This document shows positions 1 to 8,565 of a DNA stretch of 64,000 nucleotides, piece by piece. Position 1 is the stretch's first letter, and the number at the start of each line of letters is the position of its first letter. The notes under the pieces were generated by a model that made no database searches, was not told the DNA's origin, and worked only from the letters and a program-made list of their open reading frames with translations. Source of the DNA: Neolewinella aquimaris (GTDB lineage Bacteria > Bacteroidota > Bacteroidia > Chitinophagales > Saprospiraceae); NCBI RefSeq assembly GCF_014197245.1, contig NZ_JACIFF010000007.1, positions 1 to 64,000 on the forward strand. Direction: 5' to 3'. The position numbers were made by a program, and so were the translations under genes.

Positions 1-272
1 CCTGCCGCGGTAGCTCGGTTCGTGGCATCCTGCCGCGGTAGCCTGGTTTGTGGCATCCTGCCCCGGTAGCCCGGTTCGTGGCATCCTGCCGCGGTAGCCC
101 GGTTCGCGGCATCCTGCCGCGGTAGCTCGGTTCGTGGCATCCTGCCGCGGTAGCTCGGTTCGTGGCATCCTGCCGCGGTAGCTCGGTTCGTGGCATCCTG
201 CCGCGGTAGCTCGGTTCGTGGCATCCTGCCGCGGTGGCCCGGTTCGTGGCATCCTGCCGCGGTAATTCCCGG
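1..272. repeat. 28-bp tandem repeat array (about 9.7 units), continuing off the window edge
   Basis: Nine full 28-bp units start at 1, 29, 57, 85, 113, 141, 169, 197 and 225, and a partial unit begins at 253. Units at 1, 113, 141, 169 and 197 are identical; the others differ at one to four positions. Each unit junction contains GGCATCCTGCC, an inverted repeat, and at the junction near 106-122 it extends to the perfect hairpin CGCGGCA-tcc-TGCCGCG. There are no spacers, so this is not a CRISPR. The array runs off the left edge, so its true length is unknown. No open frame through it looks like a gene. Confidence 0.97.
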
Positions 273-298
273 AGTAGTTATTCTTAACCCGTGGTGAA

Positions 299-372
299 CC
301 CGGCAAGATGCCGGGAACCAACTTTCCCCGGCAAGATGCTGGGAACCGCTATCCACCCGACGAGACGTCGGG
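299..372. repeat. three REP-like hairpins beside the tandem array
   Basis: Three short palindromes occur at 299-315 (CCCGGCA-aga-TGCCGGG), 327-343 (same, with one stem mismatch) and 356-372 (CCCGACG-aga-CGTCGGG). Each is followed by AACC. The stem of the third copy differs by paired changes, which supports a conserved secondary structure. The third hairpin encodes the last residues of the neighbouring minus-strand gene. Read on the other strand they resemble the unit of the adjacent tandem array. Confidence 0.85.
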
Positions 373-1170
373 AACCAACACCCCCTCTACCCCCATACCG
401 AATAGCGCGAAATCATACCGAGTAGGATCCACTGCGTCGAATTGCTTCAGGTTATCGGTCAGCTCCTCCACGGCGAGCCAGTCGCACTGTTTGCGGGTGA
501 GGAGTCCGAGCGACCGTCCAACCCTTTCCACGTGAACGTCGAGGGGCATGCACAGCTGATCGGGACGGATGCGGGTCCACTGCCCGAAGTCCACTCCCCG
601 TTCGTCTTGCCTCACCATCCAGCGCAGGAACATACACAGGCGCTTGCACCGGGATTTCCGGGCGGGGGTGGCTACGTGCTTGCGGGTGCGGTTTGGAGCA
701 TCCGGTAGGCTGAAGAACAGCTCGTGAAAGCCGCGCAGGGCGGGTTCGATCGTCCGGTCGCCGGGATTCAAGTGACGAGCGAAGGCATCCTCCAGGCTAG
801 TGTGGTGCGTATAGTACCAGCGCAGCCACTGCACGAAGTAGTGGGTATCGATAAGCGTGAAGGTGCGGTGCTTCCAGTCACCCAGCACCCGCGCCACGGT
901 AACCGGACAGTGGCCCTGTTCCATAATGAAGCGGTAAGGTTGGCCGCCCATCGCTTCGATGAGCTGCTGTCCCTTGTCGATGATGGTGGCGCGGCGGCCC
1001 CATGCGAGGGTGGCGATCCAGAAACCGACGATTTCCCGATCGCGGGGATCATCAAAGGCGTGCACCAGCCCGATGGGGTCGTCGTGGATGAACTCGGGGC
1101 GGTTGAAACGGTCGTGGTAGTGATCTAGAAGCTCCTGCTGATGGGCGGTAGATAATTGAGAATGCTGCAC
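349..1170 (-). CDS. TIGR02757 family protein (DUF2400)
   Basis: This is a 273-residue protein of the TIGR02757/DUF2400 family, common in Bacteroidota and of unknown biochemical function. The family resemblance lies in the N-terminal segment with DDPIGLVHAFDDPRDREIVG and WGRR (roughly residues 30-60), and in MPLDVHVERVGRSLGL near residue 210. The start is a GTG with no better ATG upstream. The C-terminal residues and the TAG stop are encoded by a REP-like hairpin at 356-372, so the natural C-terminus may have been altered by repeat insertion. The protein has no signal peptide and is probably cytoplasmic. No operon partner is visible; the next gene on this strand starts beyond a 220-bp gap. Confidence 0.85.
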   Translation of the reverse strand: MQHSQLSTAHQQELLDHYHDRFNRPEFIHDDPIGLVHAFDDPRDREIVGFWIATLAWGRRATIIDKGQQLIEAMGGQPYRFIMEQGHCPVTVARVLGDWKHRTFTLIDTHYFVQWLRWYYTHHTSLEDAFARHLNPGDRTIEPALRGFHELFFSLPDAPNRTRKHVATPARKSRCKRLCMFLRWMVRQDERGVDFGQWTRIRPDQLCMPLDVHVERVGRSLGLLTRKQCDWLAVEELTDNLKQFDAVDPTRYDFALFGMGVEGVLVPDVSSGG

Positions 1171-1201
1171 GGAGAGAACTACCCGTAGCCGGAGCGTTTG
1201 G

Positions 1202-1262
1202 TTGGCTAGCGGTTGGACGGGGTGCAGCCGTTGGACGGTGTATATCCGTTGGACGGGTGTAG
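1202..1262. repeat. three imperfect copies of a CCGTTGGACGG palindromic repeat
   Basis: Three direct copies of a segment built on CGTTGGACGGGGTG lie head to tail with drifting spacers. The core CCGT-tgg-ACGG is a short inverted repeat. The same core (CCGTCGGACGG) recurs near 32170-32230 and 32864-32905, so this is a dispersed family. No gene is seen between 1170 and 1392. Confidence 0.7.
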
Positions 1263-1391
1263 TGAATTTCAGTGATTGCTCAAAATTATTCGAGGAAATG
1301 GTTGAGTATATACACCGCAGCGGTGACCGTAATCCTAATGCGCAGGAAACACTTTCACTCTACGTGTTCAAACTTATTTATCCCCTCAGAG

Positions 1392-1766
1392 CTACTCCCC
1401 CACCAGCCGCAGGTAGTCTTCCACTACTTCCAGGGCGGCGGAACGGTCCTGGCGGCGCAGGGAATCACGGAGGGTAAGGACCTGGCTTACGGACAGTACG
1501 GCATCGCGGGCTACCAACTGGGCGCGGTCCTCAATCCAGCGGTCGATGATCAGCAGGTGGTCGGATTCGGTTAGCTCATCGTGGCGGTAAGCGTCCACTC
1601 CCTCCTCCAGGCCGACAGCGCGGTAGTCACGGCTACGGGTGTTCAGAAAAAACAGGTGATCGGGGTCGCTGACGTAATCTTCACCGCGGGCCGCACGACG
1701 GTCGCGGGTGTTGCCGTCACAGGCCGACAAAAAGAAGCAAAGGAAGACAAGTGACAAAGAGCGCAT
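1392..1766 (-). CDS. small hypothetical lipoprotein
   Basis: I do not recognise the family. The 124-residue product begins with a short hydrophobic signal ending in the lipobox-like FLSAC, so the mature protein is probably lipid-anchored in the envelope. The remainder is charged and likely helical. The ATG at 1766 is preferred over an in-frame GTG nine bases upstream because it gives a compact lipoprotein signal. It is transcribed divergently from the penicillin acylase gene with about 100 bp between them. Confidence 0.65.
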   Translation of the reverse strand: MRSLSLVFLCFFLSACDGNTRDRRAARGEDYVSDPDHLFFLNTRSRDYRAVGLEEGVDAYRHDELTESDHLLIIDRWIEDRAQLVARDAVLSVSQVLTLRDSLRRQDRSAALEVVEDYLRLVGE

Positions 1767-1840
1767 TCGGGGCACGGTAGTACGTCACTATAATGTAGGT
1801 CGCCGGATTTGGTTCGTTCGTTATTCCCCCCTCGGCCCCT

Positions 1841-1848
1841 TACCTTCG
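1841..1848 (+). promoter_or_regulatory. putative -7 element (TACCTTCG) for the acylase gene
   Basis: TACCTTCG differs by one base from the Bacteroidota sigma-A -7 consensus TAnnTTTG and lies 22 bp before the ATG. No clear -33 TTTG is seen. The same octamer precedes pyrD and the cobalamin riboswitch in this window. Confidence 0.45.
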
Positions 1849-1870
1849 CCCCTTCCCCGACCCTTTCTCC

Positions 1871-4327
1871 ATGCGCTGGACCCTCCCGATATTTTCGGCA
1901 CTGTTGCTCGTTTTTTGGCTGTGCTTTGGCAGCTTGGCGGGGCTGTTCGGTCTGCAACTGCCCGCCCTTGGCCCTTTTTTCGATCCGGCCCACGGCTTCT
2001 GGCAGAACACCGGCGAGGGAGCGCGACTCGAACAGCTGAACTTTCACCTCGACCACCCCTACGCCCGGGGCGAGATCCACTTCGACGAGCGCGGCATTCC
2101 GCACATCATTGCCGGCGACCTGGAGAGCGCCTGCTTTCTGCAGGGCTACGTAAACGCCTACGACCGCATGTGGCAGATGGACATCAGCACGCGGGCAACG
2201 GAGGGGGCGCTGGCGCAGGTGCTGGGCAAATCAATGGAGCAACGTGATTTGGCACAGATCCGCAGGGGATTTCGGGAAGTAGCCCGTCGCTCCGTCGATA
2301 CCATATCCAGTCAATTTCCGGACGATTACCGCGCCCTACAAGCGTACTCCGACGGGATCAATGCCTACCTCGATCAACTACAGCCGGAGGACTACCCCGT
2401 CGAGTACAAACTACTCGGCCACGAGCCCATCCGCTGGTCGCCCTACCGCACGGCGCTGCTGATGAAGGGAATGTCGGCCGGCCTCAGCGGCCATTATAAC
2501 GACGCCCGGGCGACCCGTACCCGGGCGGAGCTCGGTCGGGAGCGTTTCGATGCGCTGTTCCCCGAACGGTTTCCGGGTAACAGTCCGGTAGTCCCCGATC
2601 CGGAAAGGAATAGTGTGGTGAGCCGATTTTCATTGCTTCCTTCCTTTGGCACTGCACCCGCGACCCCGCCCGAAAAGGTCAGTGCCCCCGCTGTGCCACC
2701 TTCTATAAAGCAATCGGAGCATGCCCCATACAGCTGGCTCACTCCCGACCCCGCCAACGGCAGCAACAACTGGGCCGTCGGTCCCCGGCGCTCGAACACC
2801 GGCGCGCCCATCATGGCCAACGACCCCCACCTGCAACTGACCTACCCGAGCGTGTGGTACGAAGTACAGATCACCTTCCCCGGTTGCAATGCCCGCGGCG
2901 TGGGACTGGTCGGCGCACCCGGACTGATGATGGGCTTCAACGACTACATTGCCTGGGGGGAAACGAACGTCGGCCACGACGTGACCGACTGGTACCGCAT
3001 GGACTGGACCGATAGTACCCGCACCGCATACCGCCTCGACGGCCGGGAGCAGCCGACGCAGTTCATCAACGACACCCTGCGCATCAAGGGAGAAGCCGAC
3101 GTGGTAGTGCGGACACCCTGGACCGTTTTCGGGCCGGTTCCCGACAGCGAGGGTGATTACGCCGACCTGGCGATGCGCTGGCGGGCCCACGACGAGCCGG
3201 GAAAGGACACGCGGCCCCATACCACCGTGGCCACCTTTCTCAATCTGATGCAGGCCAGGAACTATGCCGACTACGTCGAGGCGCTGCGGGGATACGCCGA
3301 TCCGGCCCAGAATTTCCTTTTTGCGGCGCGCGACGGAGATATCGCGATCCGGCCGAACGGCTTCTTTCCCCTGCGTGCCGAGGGAGAGGGACGGTTCATC
3401 CGCGACGGAGACAGCACGGCGAACAACTGGCGGGGGGTGATCCCCTTCGACCGGCGGCCGGTACACTATAATCCGGCACGCGGGTACGTAAGTTCGGCCA
3501 ATCAGGAGACGACCGGACCGGATTACCCGTACTACTACCTCGGTAATTTCGACGATTACCGTGGGCGCTACATCAATCGGGTACTTGCGCGCACCCAGAC
3601 CATGAATCAGCGGCGGATGAAGGAGTTGCAACTGGACGACTACTCCCTCTTCGCCGAAGAGCTAGCCCCGCTGCTGATCGCCCGCCTCGACCGGAGGAGC
3701 CTGAACGAAGAGGGGCGGCAACTCCTCCGCATACTCAGCGAGTGGGACTACCACTACTCCGGAGACAGCCGCGGGGCGACCCTTTTTCACCAATTCGCGG
3801 AACGGCTGTTTGAATTGACCTTTGATGAGTTTCCGGCCCACTCCGGCAAGCTGCGGCCGGATCGCTGGAAGTGGAATGAGTTGCTGCGCGACCGGCCGGA
3901 CGACGAGATCTTCGACATCGACTCCACCAAGTCCTTTCGCGAGACCGGCCCAATCCTCACCCAGCGGGTGTTTGACGAACTGCTGGAGGAGTATGCTGGC
4001 GAGCTGCCCGCGCCCTGGGCCGTTTACCGGAATGCTTCGATCGACCACCTCGGTAAAATCCCGGGTTTCGGTTCTCCGCTCATTACTACGGGCGGATCGC
4101 GCACCACGCCGCGGGTGATCGATGACAACTTCGGTGGAAGTTGGCGGATGGTTGTCGAACTGGGAAAAGAACCGCGGGGGTGGGGCGCACTTCCTGGCGG
4201 CGCTTCGGGCAACCCCGGAAGTAAATTTTACGACAACGGCTTCGAGGAATGGGAGGAGGGGCGCTACCACGAGCTGACCCGTTGGCAACAACCCCGGAAC
4301 CCGATCGGAAGCTGGATCTTCGAATAA
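1871..4327 (+). CDS. penicillin acylase family protein (Ntn-hydrolase)
   Basis: This 818-residue protein matches the penicillin/acyl-homoserine-lactone acylase family in length and order. It has an N-terminal hydrophobic segment (residues 1-30), an alpha-chain region with RGIPHIIAGDLESACFLQGY, then the autocleavage site GSNNWAVGP. Ser298 there should become the N-terminal nucleophile of the beta chain after maturation. The nearby GAPIMANDPHL and the later ETNVGHD are typical. These enzymes hydrolyse amide bonds of acylated amines in the periplasm; the substrate (beta-lactam, homoserine lactone or peptide) cannot be read from sequence. A small membrane protein gene follows after 5 bp. Confidence 0.92.
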   Translation: MRWTLPIFSALLLVFWLCFGSLAGLFGLQLPALGPFFDPAHGFWQNTGEGARLEQLNFHLDHPYARGEIHFDERGIPHIIAGDLESACFLQGYVNAYDRMWQMDISTRATEGALAQVLGKSMEQRDLAQIRRGFREVARRSVDTISSQFPDDYRALQAYSDGINAYLDQLQPEDYPVEYKLLGHEPIRWSPYRTALLMKGMSAGLSGHYNDARATRTRAELGRERFDALFPERFPGNSPVVPDPERNSVVSRFSLLPSFGTAPATPPEKVSAPAVPPSIKQSEHAPYSWLTPDPANGSNNWAVGPRRSNTGAPIMANDPHLQLTYPSVWYEVQITFPGCNARGVGLVGAPGLMMGFNDYIAWGETNVGHDVTDWYRMDWTDSTRTAYRLDGREQPTQFINDTLRIKGEADVVVRTPWTVFGPVPDSEGDYADLAMRWRAHDEPGKDTRPHTTVATFLNLMQARNYADYVEALRGYADPAQNFLFAARDGDIAIRPNGFFPLRAEGEGRFIRDGDSTANNWRGVIPFDRRPVHYNPARGYVSSANQETTGPDYPYYYLGNFDDYRGRYINRVLARTQTMNQRRMKELQLDDYSLFAEELAPLLIARLDRRSLNEEGRQLLRILSEWDYHYSGDSRGATLFHQFAERLFELTFDEFPAHSGKLRPDRWKWNELLRDRPDDEIFDIDSTKSFRETGPILTQRVFDELLEEYAGELPAPWAVYRNASIDHLGKIPGFGSPLITTGGSRTTPRVIDDNFGGSWRMVVELGKEPRGWGALPGGASGNPGSKFYDNGFEEWEEGRYHELTRWQQPRNPIGSWIFE

Positions 4328-4332
4328 TTGAT

Positions 4333-4692
4333 ATGTACCGATTCTTTCTCTTGCTGGGAGTTTTGTTGGTGAGCGTCGCGTGTCTGATCACGGGTGCGAA
4401 CTGGTATGCCGTGGCGGTCGGGGCTGCGGCCCTGTGTTTTCTGCTGCCGGTATGGCGGAGGAGTGCCTTTTACTATTCCTTCCTGGCGGTCCTGATGGTG
4501 TGGGGGTGTTACGCCGGCTACCTGCACCTTTTCTCCGAGGGCCGATTGGCGGACAGGCTGGCGGTGACCTTCAGCGTGCCGACCGGTTGGGTCCTGGTGG
4601 TCGTCACGGCCCTGTGGGGGGGCATTACCGCGGGACTGGGGGGACTCTTCGGGGCCTCGCTCAGAATCGCGCTGGCGGGAGGTAAGCGGTAA
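4333..4692 (+). CDS. small hydrophobic membrane protein
   Basis: This is an unrecognised 119-residue protein with about four hydrophobic helices, ending in a small basic tail (AGGKR). The ATG at 4333 lies 5 bp after the acylase stop, so the two genes are probably co-transcribed. An upstream in-frame extension inside the acylase gene is ignored because it lacks membrane or family character. Glycine pairs in the last helix suggest tight packing in the membrane. No function is inferred. Confidence 0.65.
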   Translation: MYRFFLLLGVLLVSVACLITGANWYAVAVGAAALCFLLPVWRRSAFYYSFLAVLMVWGCYAGYLHLFSEGRLADRLAVTFSVPTGWVLVVVTALWGGITAGLGGLFGASLRIALAGGKR

Positions 4693-4814
4693 TTTTGTTT
4701 CTTTGGTGCGATTGTTCACCGCTGCTTCAGGCGGACCGTCTTCGCGGATTTCACAGATTACTTGCAGTACAGGCCCCCTGGCGCGACTGCCCAAACCAAG
4801 CTTAACCAGACTAA

Positions 4815-6647
4815 ATGAATACTACGACCGTACGGCACCCGGAAGACGGGGGCAGCATTTTCGGCCACCGGCCGGGACTCTTCGTGCTCTTCTTCACCGA
4901 AATGTGGGAGCGCTTCAGTTACTACGGAATGCGGGTGTTGCTGGTCGTTTTCCTGGTGGATGTTGCCTTCGGTGATACGCCGTGGGAGCGGGCGGACGCG
5001 CTGGCGCTGTACGGAATTTACACCGGCCTGGTGTACTTCACCCCAATGATCGGGGGCATTCTGGCCGACCGCCTGTTGGGGTACCGGCGCGCCGTGGTGC
5101 TGGGAGCGTTGATCATGACGGCCGGTCATGCGGCGATGGCCTTCGAGACCTCGGGGCTTTTCTATACCGGCTTGGGGCTGCTGATCGTCGGCAACGGACT
5201 GTTTAAACCCAACATTTCTTCCATCGTTGGCCAGCTCTACGCGGACGATACGGAGCGTAAGGATGGCGCTTATACCATCTTTTATATGGGCATCAATGCC
5301 GGCGCATTCCTGGGTATCCTGCTGTGTAGCTACTACGGCGAAAGCGAGGCCTACGGATATGGTTATGGCTTCGGACTGGCGGGCATTTTCATGTTCATCG
5401 GGCTCATTCAGTTCTGGTTTGCCCAGGATATTTTTGGCGACATCGGGCTTTCCCCCCGGCAGGCGCGCGAGCTGGAGGACAGCAAAACATCACGTACCGA
5501 AACCGTTGCCGTAGAGCCCGAGGGCTTTACCGTCGATGCTTCGTTGGAGCCCCTGAGTACCGGTGAGGACATGACACCGTCCGTTGGTGGCGAGGGCGAT
5601 GGCAAACGGGCCGTCACCTGGGGGATGATCGGACTGGCGATCGCCGCCGTCTTCTACTACCTCATTTCGACCTTCACCGATCCGCAGGCGAATCTCTTGC
5701 AGACCGTGAGCCGGGAGTTTATGCCGCCCATTATCTTGGGTTCGGTGGTAGGCTTTGTGGGCTGGATCGTGTCGGATAAATCACTCAAGAAGGTGGAGCG
5801 CGACCGGGTTTGGTCGATCATCGTCTTCAGCTTCTTCATCATCTTCTTCTGGTGGGCCTTCGAGCAGGCGGGGGGCTCCATGACCATTTTTGCGCTCGAC
5901 TACACCGAGCGTTCGCTGACCGGGGAGGGGGCAATGTGGTTTAGACTGGCTAACACCGGTATTACGGTCATTCCGGTGATGGTCCTGACCTGGGTGCTCT
6001 TCAAGCTCTTCAGCATCACCTTCAAGAACTACAGCGTATCGAATATGGTGCTGGGGCTTGCCTTTATCATCATCTGGTTGCTCATCGGCAACATGCTTTA
6101 CGAGCAATTCACCGAGGAGGCTCCCGAGGTACCCGCGGGCTGGTTTCAGATCTTCAATAGCCTGTTCATCATCTGCTTTGCTCCGGCCTTCGCCAAGTTG
6201 TGGGAAAAGAAGATCTCGTTTCTGCGGCGGGGTCCGGTCAAGTTTGCGCTCGGACTAACCTTGCTGGGGCTTGGCTTTGCTATCCTGGCCATCGGCTCTC
6301 TGAGCATTCCCGACGGAGCTAAGACGGCCAGCGTCAGCATGTTCTGGCTCATTGCGGCCTACCTCTTCCACACGCTGGGAGAATTGTGCATCTCGCCGGT
6401 GGGGCTGAGCTACGTTTCCAAGCTGGCTCCGGTAAGGCTGGTCGGACTGATGTTCGGCGTGTTCTTCGTGGCCAACTTCATTGCCAACTTCGCTGCGGGT
6501 CTGACGGGCTCTTACATTGATCCCATCGCCGAGGAGATCGGCCTGAGCGGCTTCTTCGCCATCTTCGCCGCCGTGCCCATTACGGCCGCCATCATCTTCG
6601 TCGCCATCAGCGGCTGGATGAAAAAGATGATGCATGGCATCGAATAG
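4815..6647 (+). CDS. POT/PTR family proton-dependent peptide MFS transporter
   Basis: This 610-residue integral membrane protein imports di- and tripeptides with protons. The POT signature EMWERFSYYGMR is at residues 29-40 (ExxERFxYYG, involved in proton coupling), followed by the second signature GLFKPNISSIVGQLY. About 12-14 transmembrane helices are visible. A hydrophilic stretch around residues 215-260 (SKTSRTETVAVEPEG onward) forms the central cytoplasmic loop between the two six-helix bundles. Length is somewhat above the usual 450-550 because of that loop and extra helices. It overlaps the next small membrane gene by 14 bp, implying coupled translation. Confidence 0.95.
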   Translation: MNTTTVRHPEDGGSIFGHRPGLFVLFFTEMWERFSYYGMRVLLVVFLVDVAFGDTPWERADALALYGIYTGLVYFTPMIGGILADRLLGYRRAVVLGALIMTAGHAAMAFETSGLFYTGLGLLIVGNGLFKPNISSIVGQLYADDTERKDGAYTIFYMGINAGAFLGILLCSYYGESEAYGYGYGFGLAGIFMFIGLIQFWFAQDIFGDIGLSPRQARELEDSKTSRTETVAVEPEGFTVDASLEPLSTGEDMTPSVGGEGDGKRAVTWGMIGLAIAAVFYYLISTFTDPQANLLQTVSREFMPPIILGSVVGFVGWIVSDKSLKKVERDRVWSIIVFSFFIIFFWWAFEQAGGSMTIFALDYTERSLTGEGAMWFRLANTGITVIPVMVLTWVLFKLFSITFKNYSVSNMVLGLAFIIIWLLIGNMLYEQFTEEAPEVPAGWFQIFNSLFIICFAPAFAKLWEKKISFLRRGPVKFALGLTLLGLGFAILAIGSLSIPDGAKTASVSMFWLIAAYLFHTLGELCISPVGLSYVSKLAPVRLVGLMFGVFFVANFIANFAAGLTGSYIDPIAEEIGLSGFFAIFAAVPITAAIIFVAISGWMKKMMHGIE

Positions 6648-7077
6648 GTGGTTCCAACAACTGCAGACGATCTTCTACGCCCTGCTCATGGGCCAGTTGC
6701 TGTTTGCCATCATCGTCTGGTTCATGATCCGGGGCAAGGAACCGCGCTACTTCATGGACGGGGAGACCGATCTGTGGATCATGGTCGGCTACGCTGTGTG
6801 CATGGTGGGCGGGGCCTGGTTCATCGATCAGTTTCGCGCGCGTACCGTGACCAAACAGAAAAACATCCGGGAACGGGCTCCGAGCAGTTACCGGGCGACG
6901 GTGCTGATCCGCCTGGCCATCCTCGAAAGCGCTACCCTGCTGCTCACCGCCATCTCTCTCCTGACGTACAACTTCGAGCCGCTGGCCATCCTGGTGCTGA
7001 TGTTCGGAGTATTTTACTGGTTTCGGCCGACGGTGGAGGAGTTTGCGGAGCGGTACGCGGGCGGCGAAGGATTTTGA
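6634..7077 (+). CDS. small membrane protein coupled to the peptide transporter
   Basis: This is an unrecognised 147-residue protein with four predicted hydrophobic segments (about residues 10-30, 45-65, 88-110 and 115-130). A basic stretch RARTVTKQKNIRERAP lies between the second and third. Its ATG overlaps the last 14 bp of the transporter gene, so it is almost certainly in the same operon. It could be an accessory protein or simply co-transcribed. The gene ends in a convergent region facing the PhoD gene. Confidence 0.7.
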   Translation: MASNRWFQQLQTIFYALLMGQLLFAIIVWFMIRGKEPRYFMDGETDLWIMVGYAVCMVGGAWFIDQFRARTVTKQKNIRERAPSSYRATVLIRLAILESATLLLTAISLLTYNFEPLAILVLMFGVFYWFRPTVEEFAERYAGGEGF

Positions 7078-7099
7078 ATTTACCTATTGCCCAGGGCTC

Positions 7100-7116
7100 G
7101 CGGAGCGTTACTCCGC
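7100..7116. terminator. short hairpin between convergent genes
   Basis: GCGGAG-cgtta-CTCCGC forms a perfect 6-bp stem between two convergent genes and includes the TAA stop of the PhoD gene. There is no clear T-run on either side, so it is at best a weak bidirectional terminator. Confidence 0.3.
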
Positions 7117-8562
7117 CCGGATTACTTCCCGGTGAACGGGCGTGCCTTCCACGTCGTGGTGAATAAACGCAATGGTTGGCGTATCCCCCTCCCGGTATAC
7201 GCTTACCGAGAGAAATCCGCCCTTCACTCGTAAGAATTTATGCTCCGGTCGGTGATCGTCGGGGGTCCAGCCCTGGGCGTGGGAATCACTCGAGGGGCCC
7301 TGACTGAATTCCTTTAGGCCCGTCTGCGGATCGACGGATACGTACTGCCAGTGACGGTCGCCGTTGATGACGTACATACCTTCGTCGGCAAGAAAACTAC
7401 GTAACCACTCTCCTTCCGTGCGGTGGGAATCATTGGCGTGATTGTCCGTCTTGCGGTCGCGGTCGGGACCGACTATCGGAGTAGATGACACCAGGATCTT
7501 GAAGGTAGCGTCGGAATCCCGCACGGTCGACTGCAACCATTCGATCTGTTCGCGGCCCAGGATGGTTTTATTCGGGCCGTCAGTCTCCTTGTTATCACTA
7601 CGAAAATCGCGGCCCTCGGTGATCCATACCTGCAGGTCTTTTCCCCAGCGGATGGTCCGGTAAGCCCTGCTGCCGATCGGCGTTTGTTCCTCCCAGATGC
7701 GCTGCCCGTCCCCGAAGGTCAGTTCCCCGTAGGTGGCGGCGGAATCGGATACGTCGTCCTTCAGCAGATCGTGGTCATCTTTCTGAATATAAAGGGGAGT
7801 ATGGTTGTAGAAATCTACCAGCGCGGGCCAACCGTTTATCGCATTCCACTTATGGCGGGCGAGTGGCAGGGTTATAGCTAGGGGGCCGGGTTTGTCGTAG
7901 TAGACGTAATCGCCGGTCTGGCAGTGAAAATCGGGTTCCATCGCGAGCATACTGTCGTACATACGGAAGCCCCGGACGGAGTCGTCGTGGGACCAAAAGT
8001 ACTGACAGGTCGAAGCGGTAAAGGTCACCGGTACGACCGCATCCGGCCGCGGAGCGGTGCGAAACTTGCCGGTCAACCGCGATATGGGGCCTCCTTCCGC
8101 CTTCCGACCCTCCACGACGACGGAATAGCTTGTCGCGGGACGTAGCCCGCCAATTCCGGTCTTGATGGTATAGTCTCGGTAAGGGGAAACGGGATGCCAT
8201 TCCCGTACGATGCTCGTGTCCACCGACGTCAACTCGATGCGGACTTCGCCGAAGGTGCCCGCTACCGCCCCGTCCATTTGGGCCACCGGCATACCGTCAT
8301 CGAAGTCGATCGGGTGGCGAAAGGTGGACTCCTGGCGCTCGTGATTGACGGGTACCGGTATGGCGGATAGGCAGAGTCGGGTCCATAAAATGATGGACGA
8401 ATCCGTCACTTCACCGACCTTGAATCCGTTCGTGAGAAAAACGGAATCAGGCACCTGTGCCCCAGCCGACGCTCCGGTGCACAGCGCCAACAGCATGAAC
8501 AGGTACCGCCAGGACGGATGACGCGTCCGGGAATCGAAGGGGTATCTATCGGCGGCTTCCAT
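7108..8562 (-). CDS. PhoD-like alkaline phosphatase family protein
   Basis: This 484-residue secreted metallophosphatase has an N-terminal signal region (LFMLLALCTGASAGAQ). A beta-sandwich N-domain follows (ILWTRL, then the conserved FRTAP). The catalytic domain shows metal-binding motifs DFHCQTGDYVYYD, QKDDHDLLKDD, SSTPIVGPDRD and VINGDRHW. PhoD enzymes hydrolyse phosphodiesters and monoesters using Fe/Ca ions; the exact substrate is unknown. The start lies 3 bp after the stop of the mannose-1-phosphate guanylyltransferase gene on the same strand, so they are probably co-transcribed, although the functions are not obviously linked. Confidence 0.88.
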   Translation of the reverse strand: MEAADRYPFDSRTRHPSWRYLFMLLALCTGASAGAQVPDSVFLTNGFKVGEVTDSSIILWTRLCLSAIPVPVNHERQESTFRHPIDFDDGMPVAQMDGAVAGTFGEVRIELTSVDTSIVREWHPVSPYRDYTIKTGIGGLRPATSYSVVVEGRKAEGGPISRLTGKFRTAPRPDAVVPVTFTASTCQYFWSHDDSVRGFRMYDSMLAMEPDFHCQTGDYVYYDKPGPLAITLPLARHKWNAINGWPALVDFYNHTPLYIQKDDHDLLKDDVSDSAATYGELTFGDGQRIWEEQTPIGSRAYRTIRWGKDLQVWITEGRDFRSDNKETDGPNKTILGREQIEWLQSTVRDSDATFKILVSSTPIVGPDRDRKTDNHANDSHRTEGEWLRSFLADEGMYVINGDRHWQYVSVDPQTGLKEFSQGPSSDSHAQGWTPDDHRPEHKFLRVKGGFLSVSVYREGDTPTIAFIHHDVEGTPVHREVIRAE

Positions 8563-8565
8563 GAC

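Noticed and set aside
1-272. The repeat array as a CRISPR
   Set aside because: The units are directly adjacent, 28 bp long and nearly identical, with no unique spacers and no cas genes.
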